Assembly: GCA_902789415.1 (NCBI GenBank)
Contig: CADAOD010000012.1
Coordinates: forward strand, 21,209 to 85,208
From: an uncultured Prevotellaceae bacterium
GTDB taxonomy: Bacteria > Bacteroidota > Bacteroidia > Bacteroidales > Bacteroidaceae
Length of the DNA stretch: 64,000 nucleotides
Direction of reading: 5' to 3'
Shown piece after piece: positions 19,974-28,318 of this stretch (positions within the stretch are counted from its first letter, which is position 1; the number at the start of each line of letters is the position of its first letter). The notes beneath the pieces were generated by a model. The model was given only the letters and a program-made list of their open reading frames with translations, had not been told where the DNA came from and made no database searches. A program made the translations under genes and the position numbers.

Positions 19974-19981
19974 TATCTTTG
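19974..19981 (+). promoter_or_regulatory. -7 element of the LacI/MFS/sensor-regulator operon
   Basis: TATCTTTG followed by CACGC, 22 bp before ATG 20004. TTTTG at 19946-19950 is a loosely spaced -33. Confidence 0.6.
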
Positions 19982-20003
19982 CACGCAGAATAATTGGAAA
20001 CCG

Positions 20004-21029
20004 ATGGAAGAAAAGGCGCCAATGACAATGAAGGATATAGCACGGGAACTTGGTATTTCCGTGGCTACCGTGTCGCGTGCACTTAAGGATTCGCCCCGTA
20101 TCAGCGTAGAGCGTCGTAGGGCCATCCAGCAGTTTGCCCGCGAGCATAACTTCTATCCTAATGCTATTGGCGAGGCGCTTCGTCATAGTCGTGTTATGCC
20201 CCAGCGTGTTATTGGTGTTATTGTACCAGAGTTTACACATTATTATTTCTCATCTATCCTCACTGGTATAGAGGAGGCTGCTGCAGCCCGTGGTTATCGT
20301 ATCATGGTGGCACTCAGTGGTGAGCAGTATGAGCGCGAGGCGCAGATATGTGAGAACTTTCATCGCTACAAGGTGTGCGGTGTCATTGTATCGCAGGCCA
20401 AGGATACCAAGAACTATGATCACTACCAGAAGCTAATAGATGCTGGTATACCGATGGTATTCTATGACCGAATATGTACAGGCGTTAATGCCAGTAGAGT
20501 AGTGGTAGATGACTATATGGGGGCCATGAATGCCGTTACCTATCTGATAGAATCAGGATGTAAGCGTATTGCTTTCTATGGTAGTCCCATGCAGTTGGAG
20601 ATATCCAAAAACCGTTTTAATGGCTACAAGGATGCCTTGCTGAAGCATGGCTTGCAGATTGATGACGAAATTGTGAAGGAGTGTGATAACCGTGCTGCTG
20701 CAGAAGATTTGACGCCGAAGTTGATGGCGCTTAGCAACCCGCCCGACGGTTATTTTGCAGTAAACGATGATACGGCCATTGGTATACTCTACACCTTGAA
20801 ACATGCTGGTATAAAAGTACCTGATGAGGTGCAGATATGTGGCTTTACAAATGGCCAACGTGCAGTGGCTTGCGACCCGATGCTGACTACCGTCGAACAG
20901 CGTGGTCATCGCGTAGGCGAGGAAGCTGCTACTATTCTGATGGATAAGGTCGAAGGTCTGTCACCGCTCGAAAAAATTGAGAAACGCGTGGTTAAGACGC
21001 GTCTCGTAGTAAGAGGAACAACCAAATAA
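20004..21029 (+). CDS. LacI-family transcriptional regulator
   Basis: 341 residues. The N-terminal HTH reads MTMKDIARELGISVATVSRAL (about 10-30), followed by the hinge helix segment YPNAIGEALR. A periplasmic-binding-protein-like sugar-binding domain (about 65-335) follows, with VIGVIVPEFTHYYFSSILTGIEE and the VDDYMGAMNAVTYLIESG region. It should repress sugar genes and be released by a small sugar. It heads a tight cluster with a sugar porter and a propeller-type sensor. Two LacI-type palindromes bracket the SusCDEF operon at 55-63 kb, the only such sites noticed, so that operon is a plausible target. This is inference. Confidence 0.9.
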   Translation: MEEKAPMTMKDIARELGISVATVSRALKDSPRISVERRRAIQQFAREHNFYPNAIGEALRHSRVMPQRVIGVIVPEFTHYYFSSILTGIEEAAAARGYRIMVALSGEQYEREAQICENFHRYKVCGVIVSQAKDTKNYDHYQKLIDAGIPMVFYDRICTGVNASRVVVDDYMGAMNAVTYLIESGCKRIAFYGSPMQLEISKNRFNGYKDALLKHGLQIDDEIVKECDNRAAAEDLTPKLMALSNPPDGYFAVNDDTAIGILYTLKHAGIKVPDEVQICGFTNGQRAVACDPMLTTVEQRGHRVGEEAATILMDKVEGLSPLEKIEKRVVKTRLVVRGTTK

Positions 21030-21052
21030 TAGAAAACTAAGAATTTATAGAT

Positions 21053-22354
21053 ATGAAACAAAAACCGGATTTGTCTTTTTGGAAATTGTGGAATCTGAGT
21101 TTCGGATTCTTTGGCGTGCAGATTGCTTATGCCCTGCAGAGTGCAAATATTTCGCGTATCTTCCGTACGTTGGGTGCCGATCCTCACTCATTAAGCTTCT
21201 TCTGGATATTGCCACCGCTGATGGGTATCCTGGTGCAGCCTATTGTAGGTACACTGAGTGATAGAACCTGGACGCGTTTTGGTCGTCGTATACCTTATTT
21301 GTTTATCGGAGCACTTACGGCTGTAGCCGTTATGTGCCTGTTACCAAATGCAGGTTCGTTAGGCTTGAGCATCTCAATGGTAATGATATTCGGCTTGTTG
21401 ATGTTGATGTTGCTTGATACCAGTATCAACATGGCTATGCAGCCATTTAAGATGATGGTGGGCGACATGGTCAACGAAAAGCAAAAGGGTAAAGCTTACT
21501 CTATCCAGTCGTTCCTGTGTAATGCAGGTAGCGTAGTGGGCTTTCTGTTCCCATTTATATTTGCTTGGATTGGTCTGAAGAATGTCGCCCCTGAGGGTGT
21601 TGTGCCCGATACGGTTATCTGGTCGTTCTATATTGGTGCTGCCATCCTTATTCTGTGCGTTATCTACACCACGCTTAAAGTTAAGGAGTGGTCGCCCGAG
21701 GAGTATGCCGAGTACAATCCAGTATCTACCGAGAAAGAAGACTCGGGTAACTGGTTCGTATTGCTTAAGAATGCCCCATCGGCATTCTGGCGTATCGGCT
21801 TGGTACAGTTCTTTAGTTGGGCTGCCTTCCTTTATATGTGGACTTATGTGGTTGATGCTGTGTCGCTTACTGTCTGGAATACGGCCGATTCTACCAGCGA
21901 AGCCTATCAGGTGGCTGGCAACTGGACGGGTGTGCTCTATGCCATACAGGCTATGGGATCGGTAGCTTGGGCTGCGCTTATTCCTCGCTTTAAGAGTATC
22001 AAACTGGCTTATGCTGTTAGTATGGCGCTGGGAGGTTTAGGCTTTGCACTTATTCCTTTCTGTCCAGGTCAGTACCTACAGATTGTACCTTTCCTGCTAA
22101 TCGGTTGTGCTTGGGCTGCCCAGTTGGCATGTCCGTTTACGCTGGTTACCAATGCTTTGCAGGGGTATGGTCACATGGGGGCCTATCTGGGACTCTTCAA
22201 CGGAACCATCTGTGTACCACAGATTGTAGCAGCCCTGCTAGGTGGCTCTATCCTCACACTAGTTGGTAGCAACCAGGCTTATATGATGATTGTGTCAGGC
22301 GTACTGCTGTTTGCCGGAGCCTTTGCCGTGTTCAATATCAAGACTAAAAAGTGA
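21053..22354 (+). CDS. SLC45-like major facilitator sugar transporter
   Basis: 433 residues with about 12 hydrophobic segments. The start LSFWKLWNLSFGFFGVQIAYALQ region and the loop motif GTLSDRTWTRFGRRIPYL are typical of the SLC45/GPH-like sugar:cation symporters of Bacteroidetes. It would move a mono- or disaccharide across the inner membrane. It lies 23 bp after the LacI regulator, and its stop overlaps the next start (GTGA). Homologues often accompany maltose or sucrose utilisation genes. The substrate cannot be read from the sequence. Confidence 0.85.
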   Translation: MKQKPDLSFWKLWNLSFGFFGVQIAYALQSANISRIFRTLGADPHSLSFFWILPPLMGILVQPIVGTLSDRTWTRFGRRIPYLFIGALTAVAVMCLLPNAGSLGLSISMVMIFGLLMLMLLDTSINMAMQPFKMMVGDMVNEKQKGKAYSIQSFLCNAGSVVGFLFPFIFAWIGLKNVAPEGVVPDTVIWSFYIGAAILILCVIYTTLKVKEWSPEEYAEYNPVSTEKEDSGNWFVLLKNAPSAFWRIGLVQFFSWAAFLYMWTYVVDAVSLTVWNTADSTSEAYQVAGNWTGVLYAIQAMGSVAWAALIPRFKSIKLAYAVSMALGGLGFALIPFCPGQYLQIVPFLLIGCAWAAQLACPFTLVTNALQGYGHMGAYLGLFNGTICVPQIVAALLGGSILTLVGSNQAYMMIVSGVLLFAGAFAVFNIKTKK

Positions 22355-25272
22355 ATCGATTAACGACAATTATACTTTCTTGTATGTTGTCGCTGACCAT
22401 TTTGGCCAGCGGCAACATATTAACTGAGCGGTATAATCTGTCGTATATCAACCTCGAGAACGGTTTGCCACATAACAATGTCAGTTCAATCTATACCGAT
22501 TCCAACGGCTTTTTATGGATAGCTACGTATGGAGGTGGGTTAGTGCGTTACGATGGCTATGGTATGATGTCGCCGATGCTTGGTCTGAAGAGTTTGTCAT
22601 GTAAATCGATAGCCGAGGACCGCTTTAAGCGTCTGTGGGTAACCTTCGACGAAGGTACTAATGTTATTGACCTTCGTACCATGCTTACCACAGTTCCCAA
22701 ATCGCCTAAGGCAGATATGGTAGGCTTGTTATCACAACCAAGCGTTAAATCCTATTGTGATGCCCTTGGGCGGATTTGGTTGATAACCGATAAACTTGTC
22801 AACCTTGTTACTTTTGCCGAAGATGGTAGTGTAGATCATGTTTCTTCGTATCAGTATCGCGGAAATACCCCCGAGATATGTATTTGTGATGTAGAAGGTA
22901 ATGGTAAACCTTGGGTAGGTATTGATTACGGTATCTATCGTATGGTTGAAAAGGATGGCAAACTGGTAAGAGAAGAGATATCCACCTTGCTCCACCCCTT
23001 GTATGGTCTTTATATTACCGATATCCTGAAGCGAGGTAATACTGTTTGGCTCACCACTAACCATGGTCTCTTCCGCTACGATCCATATCTGCAGCGATTG
23101 GATCAGACGCCTATTCAACATCTCTCGCACGAGTTTTTGTCGAGTCTTGCCCTGATGCCAGATAATACGCTGTTGGTGGGTTCGTTATGCGGTGTGAACA
23201 TCTACGACGATAAGTCGGGCACCTTTACGGCTTGGACGCAGGCCAGCACGCCGCCATTAAAAAACGATTTTGTTCATTGTCTGTTGGTAAACGATGGCCT
23301 GATATACGTGGGCACCGAGGCTGGTGGCGTTATCAGATTGGTGCCCAGACAGTTGTTGCTGCAGAATAGCGTGCATTCGCTGGACCCCGGCTCGTTATCA
23401 CCCAATCCGGTTAATGCTATGTATGCTGCTCCTGATGGAACACTGTGGGTGGGAACGGTTGAAGGAGGTTTGAATCGCAGAGTTAAAGGCGAGCGGGCGT
23501 TTATCCATTATACAAAGTCTAATTCAGCCCTGCCGCATAACAGTGTATCTATATTGGCTGCCGATGGCTATGGCCGTTTGTGGGTTGGCACGTGGGGAGG
23601 CGGACTCTGTTGGATTGACATGAAGAATCCACAGACGGTCGTGAAACTCGAATTGCCAGCAGAACAAGCCCGACTGACCAACTATGTCGGTGCAATGGCC
23701 TACGATGCTATCAATGATGGTATTTGGATAGGAAGTAACGATGGTCTGTTCTTCTATCGTTTTAAGACCAAGCAGCTTATAGAGCCATTCGAAGAGTGCC
23801 AGCTTGTGCGTGGTAGCATTGGATCGATTATCACGCGTGATGGTCATTTGTGGATGGGATGTATGCAAGGTGTTGTGATTGTTGACTTGAAATCAGAGAA
23901 GAATGGCCGTTTCAAAACCCGCAATATACGCCATCTGCTGTCTGATCCTTCTTCGAAGATTTATGATAAGATATCCTCCTTCTGCGAAGCCAGCGACGGT
24001 ACACTGTGGTTGGGGAGCAACGGCTATGGCTTGTATAAGCGTGTGGTGGATAAGGATGGAAAGGAGCATTTTGATGTGCTGACGCAGGAGGATGGATTGG
24101 TATATAATGGCGTGAAAGGCATCGTAGAGGATCGAAATGGCAGGTTATGGATTACTACTCAGAATGGTTTGTCGGTCTATGATCCCAAATTGCAGGCTTT
24201 TACTAACTACTCACAGCATGATGGATTGATAAGTCCGCATTTCTATTGGAACTCTGCTATAAAGGATGCTTCTGGTAATATTTGCTTGGGTAGCGAGGCT
24301 GGATTGATAGAAATGCTTGATGATAATACCGACACCCATTATCATGGTCATCTCACATTCACCCGATTGATGGTGGATAACCAAGAAGCATTAGCAGGCA
24401 GTGGCTATTTGACTGAAGACATCTCTGTGGCCAAGACTATTTGCTTGAAAGAGGGGCATCGTTCTTTTTCAATAGACTTCTCAGCTCTTGACTATGGCTA
24501 TGAGATGCAGGGTGTGTACAGCTACCGCATGAAGGGTTTTGACAACGATTGGGTTGTCTTAAAGCCTGGTGAGCATTCTGTACGCTATAGTGCGTTACCT
24601 GCAGGCAACTACACTTTTGAGGTGAACTATAAGTCGGTCCAGACGGCTGTTGAGGGTACTACCATCTCGATCGAGGTCGTTGTGAAACCGTATTTCTGGC
24701 GTAGCTGGTGGTTCCGTATGTTGCTAAGTATCCTGTTTATAGTATTCCTGATATATTTATATAATAGGTGGGCCGCTATTGTGAAGCGTCGCGAGGCAGA
24801 GCAGTTACTGACACCTATCCGCAGGGTTCTGGAAGAGTCTGACGACCCTCGTCAGTTGCAGTCTCGCATCCAGAACATCCTGGATAACCAAGAGCGCTAT
24901 AAGCAAAGCGTGACCAAGAGTGTGGAGGCCGACAAGGAGGAAGTAATGAAGAGTACACGTCCGTTTATGGAGCGTGTGATGGAGATTATGGAGACGCACT
25001 ATATGGATTCCGAGTTCGGAGTGCAGGAGTTTTGTGACGCTTTGGGTATGAGCCGTAGTGTGGCCAGTAAGCATCTCAATGCCGAAGCCGGACTGCCTGT
25101 TGGACAGTTCATTCGCAATTATCGCTTGAATATGGCTAAGGAGATGTTGTCATCGAAGGCTGGTAATCGTAATATCACCGAGATAGCCTATGCGGTAGGC
25201 TTTAATGATCCCAAATACTTTACGCGCTGTTTTACTAAGATGTTTGGTGTCAATCCAAGTTCTTGGTCTTGA
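22351..25272 (+). CDS. Membrane sensor-regulator: two-component-type propeller + Y_Y_Y + TM + AraC HTH, lacking kinase and receiver
   Basis: 973 residues; GTG start overlapping the MFS stop. After a signal peptide come tandem Reg_prop repeats forming a periplasmic sensor propeller pair (about 30-700; for example GLPHNNVSSIYTDSNGFLWIAT, GTLWVGTVEGGLNR), then a Y_Y_Y domain (about 715-775). One transmembrane segment follows (about 786-806, MLLSILFIVFLIYLY). The cytoplasmic part has about 60 residues of probable coiled coil, then an AraC-type DNA-binding domain (about 870-973, with IAYAVGFNDPKYFTRCFTKMFG). Classic hybrid two-component systems carry HisKA, HATPase and a receiver here; none is present. 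It probably senses a pectic oligosaccharide and activates PUL-A just downstream. Confidence 0.88.
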   Translation: MNRLTTIILSCMLSLTILASGNILTERYNLSYINLENGLPHNNVSSIYTDSNGFLWIATYGGGLVRYDGYGMMSPMLGLKSLSCKSIAEDRFKRLWVTFDEGTNVIDLRTMLTTVPKSPKADMVGLLSQPSVKSYCDALGRIWLITDKLVNLVTFAEDGSVDHVSSYQYRGNTPEICICDVEGNGKPWVGIDYGIYRMVEKDGKLVREEISTLLHPLYGLYITDILKRGNTVWLTTNHGLFRYDPYLQRLDQTPIQHLSHEFLSSLALMPDNTLLVGSLCGVNIYDDKSGTFTAWTQASTPPLKNDFVHCLLVNDGLIYVGTEAGGVIRLVPRQLLLQNSVHSLDPGSLSPNPVNAMYAAPDGTLWVGTVEGGLNRRVKGERAFIHYTKSNSALPHNSVSILAADGYGRLWVGTWGGGLCWIDMKNPQTVVKLELPAEQARLTNYVGAMAYDAINDGIWIGSNDGLFFYRFKTKQLIEPFEECQLVRGSIGSIITRDGHLWMGCMQGVVIVDLKSEKNGRFKTRNIRHLLSDPSSKIYDKISSFCEASDGTLWLGSNGYGLYKRVVDKDGKEHFDVLTQEDGLVYNGVKGIVEDRNGRLWITTQNGLSVYDPKLQAFTNYSQHDGLISPHFYWNSAIKDASGNICLGSEAGLIEMLDDNTDTHYHGHLTFTRLMVDNQEALAGSGYLTEDISVAKTICLKEGHRSFSIDFSALDYGYEMQGVYSYRMKGFDNDWVVLKPGEHSVRYSALPAGNYTFEVNYKSVQTAVEGTTISIEVVVKPYFWRSWWFRMLLSILFIVFLIYLYNRWAAIVKRREAEQLLTPIRRVLEESDDPRQLQSRIQNILDNQERYKQSVTKSVEADKEEVMKSTRPFMERVMEIMETHYMDSEFGVQEFCDALGMSRSVASKHLNAEAGLPVGQFIRNYRLNMAKEMLSSKAGNRNITEIAYAVGFNDPKYFTRCFTKMFGVNPSSWS

Positions 25273-25275
25273 TTT

Positions 25276-25307
25276 AGCTCAAGGATATGAATTGATATAG
25301 CTCAAGA
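25276..25307. repeat. Direct repeat TAGCTCAAG upstream of PUL-A
   Basis: Exact 9-mers at 25276 and 25299, 23 bp apart, within a longer similar context (GATtTAGCTCAAG and GATaTAGCTCAAG). They lie immediately after the regulator stop codon, upstream of the TTTTGTCC sites. A second candidate binding site, or chance. Confidence 0.35.
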
Positions 25308-25331
25308 AGTGGAATTTTAGCATGATGGAGG

Positions 25332-25401
25332 ACAAAAATCGTTTTGTCCACCTTATTAGTTATTTTGTCCACCATGCATATAGCGTTATTTTGTAATTTT
25401 G
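25332..25401 (+). promoter_or_regulatory. PUL-A promoter with TTTTGTCC operator half-sites
   Basis: GGACAAAA at 25330-25337 forms an inverted repeat with TTTTGTCC at 25342-25349 across ATCG. TTTTGTCCACC is repeated exactly at 25342 and 25363, 21 bp (two helical turns) apart. The last copy overlaps the -33 position of a promoter whose -7 is TAATTTTG at 25394-25401. No good -33 TTG exists at the right spacing, as expected for an activator-dependent promoter. The adjacent AraC-type regulator is the obvious ligand (inference). Confidence 0.6.
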
Positions 25402-25452
25402 CCTAAAATTCTACTAATTATAATTAATATTTATCTAACTTAAGCAAAAATT

Positions 25453-28299
25453 ATGAAGATTTTCAAATCATTCATTGCGTTTGTTTGTATGTTTGGACTG
25501 CCTGTTATGTTCTCGTCTTGCGAGGATTGGGGATTGATGGACCCGGCTGCGGGTACTGATGTCTATCCAACACGTCAGAAGATGGACACGTACTCTTTCA
25601 ATGAGGGGAGTATTGATGACATGGCCTATGTCTCATCTTACGACGCAGGTGTGGAGATCGTTGATGACGATTCGCTCTACAACAGTTCGCTTCATCTGGA
25701 TGGAGCACAAGTTCATTTGGTAAATCCGTTGACTGCTGTAAAGTTGCAAAACGGAGCTGGTTTTACTTTCTGGTTAAGAGCTCCGAAGGAGCAGACAGAG
25801 ACTCAAATGGTAGCTCTACCTGACGGAACATCGCTGCTCCCTGCAGCTGGTATAACCGGCTTGGATGACGGGTTTCAGCATTTCGTAGGTGTTCAAATCA
25901 AAGAGACTGGCTTTAGTGTCTATGTTGATGGTGAAGCTGTCATGGCTACAAACGATGTTGAAAATGCTAATCTGATAGCTGCATTGAATGCTACGTCGGA
26001 GGTCATCCTAGGTCATGCTGGAGCCGAATTCTGGATTGATGATGTTACGTTCATTCGTAACCAGATGACAGAGAAGGATATTGCTCGTCCTGCTATCAAG
26101 AAAGGTGCTGTTAAGTTGCCAGATCCTGTTTACTTCAACGACTTTAATAATGGCGCTGGTGATGCAGAGATTATCGGTGGCGGTTCATTCCGTAATGACG
26201 ATGCTCCTGGATTTAATAAGGTATTCCAAAACGTACCAGGTGGTAAGCGTCAGAACTATCTGTTATTGCCAAGTGATGCCCTTTCGCATTCTTCGGAAAC
26301 AAAGAAAATGACTATCGGTGTTTGGGTAAATGCAGCTAATGCTGGTGCTTCTGCTGATTATATGTGGGCTCCTCTCTTTATGGCCTATGGTGCTGCTCCT
26401 AACCCCAATAATGGTATGCCGATGTTTGCCTGTCAATATCGTGGTGTTCTTCAGATTAATAATAATGGTTGGACTGACTATACGGATGTTCAAAACGTAG
26501 ATGGCCAGAATAAGCTTTACCATAATGATACTGACTGGTTGGCTGATAAGCAGTGGCACTACTATACAGCAGTATTTGATGGCGAAAATGCCAAAGTGTA
26601 CTTCGATGGCAAGGTAGTTAATGAGTGGGAGATGGATGGAGTGAACAATACTCAGATGGGACTCTTCACTAATGGTGCCGACTTGAAGTATATCTGTCTC
26701 GGAGGTAATCAGGCATGGGATTGGAATGATAATGACCCAGGATTTGCTTTCGACGATATTGTTATCTATGACGATGCCCTTAGTGCGGTTCAGATTGAGA
26801 AGATTATGACTGACAAACCTACCAGCGGTGGTGGTATTGTTCTGCCTACTCCTGTATTCTTCAGCGATTTCAGTAATACTACTGGTTTGAAGATTGTTGG
26901 CGGTGGCTCGTTCACTAAGGATTCGAATAAGTATTTCGGAGATATCTTCCAAAATGTAACTGGTGGTATGCGTCAGAACTATCTGCTGCTGCCTGAGGAT
27001 GCTCTTTCTCATTCTGCTGAGACTAACCAAATGTCAATTGGTGTATGGGTAAATGCTTCAAAAGCAGGTGCTTCAGCCGATTATATGTGGGCTCCGCTGT
27101 TTATGGCCTATGGTGCTGCTCCTGTAAATGGGGAAAATACTTTCCCAATGTTCGCTTGTCAGTATCGTGGTGTATTACAAGTAAATAACGACGGATGGAC
27201 TGACTATACCGATGCACAAAACCTGGCAGGTACTAATATTCTCTACCACAATGAGACCGACTGGTTGGCTGATAAAGAATGGCATTATTATACAGCCGTA
27301 TTCGATGGTGAGAATGCAAAGGTTTACTTTGATGGTGTATTGAAGAATGAGTGGCAGATGGACGGCACTACTAATACGCAGACCGGATTATTCCGTAAGG
27401 GTGCTGATCTGAAGTATATCTGTCTCGGCGGAAACCAGGCTTGGAACTGGGGAGATAATGACCCAGGTTTTGCCTTCGACGATATCGCTATCTATAATGT
27501 GGCACTTTCGCCTTCTGATATTCAGAATATTATGACTGTAAAGATGGGAGGTGGAGCTTCTGGTCCTACACCTTATTATAAGAATACATTTGATGACTTG
27601 AATGGAGCCAAGATTATTGGTGCTGGTTCTATTACGAGTGATCCTACTCATGGTAAGGTGTTCCAGAATAAGGCAGGTGCTAAGAGTACTAATTATCTGC
27701 AGTTGCCTGCCGACGTGCTTTCTCATTCTGCAGATTCTAAGCAACTCTCAATCGCATTCTGGGTAAATGCTGCAAATGCAGGAGATACAAATGACTATAC
27801 TTATAGTCCATTCTTTACTGCTTATGCTGCAGCTCCTAATGGTGATAATGGTGCTCCAATGATGGCATTGCAGAGTCGTGGTGGCGTGCAAATTAATTGT
27901 TCCGGCTGGTGTGACTTTACTGGTGCCAACCATGTAAATGGTAAAGTGAATATTTATCATAAGAATGCGTGGGAGGCAGGTGATGCTGCTTACAACTTTG
28001 TACGCAACTGGTTGGAAGATAAGGCATGGCACCTTTATGTGGTGACATTCTCTGAGACAGAAGTTATTCAATATCTTGACGGTGAGATTACGAATCACTG
28101 GAAGATAGATAATACATCTGAAGGTCAGGTTGTCGGTGGATTGTTCAGTAATGGAGCTGATTTGAGCTATATCTGTCTCGGTGGTAATCAGGCATGGAAC
28201 TGGGGGGACCCAGATGCTGGTTTCGCTTTCGACGATGTTCAGTTCTTTGACTTTGTTCTGTCTGCAGCTGATATCCAAGCTTTGATGAATCAGTATTAA
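25453..28299 (+). CDS. Multi-LamG surface lipoprotein (glycan-binding, SusE/F-like position)
   Basis: 948 residues; signal peptide with lipobox ending MFSSC, Cys 23, followed by acidic ED as in surface-exported Bacteroidetes lipoproteins. It contains four concanavalin/LamG-type modules: a divergent first one (about 45-210) and three near-copies at about 225-455, 465-695 and 705-948. The copies share NYLLLP.D.LSHS, GVWVNA..AG, QYRGVLQ(V/I)NN and LKYICLGGNQAW. No catalytic motif is seen, so it probably holds polysaccharide at the cell surface for the SusCD pairs that follow. The same module forms the C-terminus of the GH43 enzyme at 39426. First gene of the PUL-A operon. Confidence 0.82.
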   Translation: MKIFKSFIAFVCMFGLPVMFSSCEDWGLMDPAAGTDVYPTRQKMDTYSFNEGSIDDMAYVSSYDAGVEIVDDDSLYNSSLHLDGAQVHLVNPLTAVKLQNGAGFTFWLRAPKEQTETQMVALPDGTSLLPAAGITGLDDGFQHFVGVQIKETGFSVYVDGEAVMATNDVENANLIAALNATSEVILGHAGAEFWIDDVTFIRNQMTEKDIARPAIKKGAVKLPDPVYFNDFNNGAGDAEIIGGGSFRNDDAPGFNKVFQNVPGGKRQNYLLLPSDALSHSSETKKMTIGVWVNAANAGASADYMWAPLFMAYGAAPNPNNGMPMFACQYRGVLQINNNGWTDYTDVQNVDGQNKLYHNDTDWLADKQWHYYTAVFDGENAKVYFDGKVVNEWEMDGVNNTQMGLFTNGADLKYICLGGNQAWDWNDNDPGFAFDDIVIYDDALSAVQIEKIMTDKPTSGGGIVLPTPVFFSDFSNTTGLKIVGGGSFTKDSNKYFGDIFQNVTGGMRQNYLLLPEDALSHSAETNQMSIGVWVNASKAGASADYMWAPLFMAYGAAPVNGENTFPMFACQYRGVLQVNNDGWTDYTDAQNLAGTNILYHNETDWLADKEWHYYTAVFDGENAKVYFDGVLKNEWQMDGTTNTQTGLFRKGADLKYICLGGNQAWNWGDNDPGFAFDDIAIYNVALSPSDIQNIMTVKMGGGASGPTPYYKNTFDDLNGAKIIGAGSITSDPTHGKVFQNKAGAKSTNYLQLPADVLSHSADSKQLSIAFWVNAANAGDTNDYTYSPFFTAYAAAPNGDNGAPMMALQSRGGVQINCSGWCDFTGANHVNGKVNIYHKNAWEAGDAAYNFVRNWLEDKAWHLYVVTFSETEVIQYLDGEITNHWKIDNTSEGQVVGGLFSNGADLSYICLGGNQAWNWGDPDAGFAFDDVQFFDFVLSAADIQALMNQY
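26125..28290 (+). repeat. Three tandem ~690-bp coding repeats (LamG modules)
   Basis: Approximate units are 26125-26810, 26845-27530 and 27575-28290. The first two are the closest at protein level; the third carries an extra 15-residue insert (HKNAWEAGDAAYNFVRN). A fourth copy, closest to the third by the same insert, lies at about 41115-41820 in a GH43 gene. Confidence 0.8.
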
Positions 28300-28318
28300 T
28301 TAAAAAATAGAATAGAAT

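Noticed and set aside
26263-27030. 255-codon open frame antisense to the LamG lipoprotein, with similar frames at 27388 and 27748
   Set aside because: They recur because the sense strand is a tandem repeat; no recognisable protein features or promoter.
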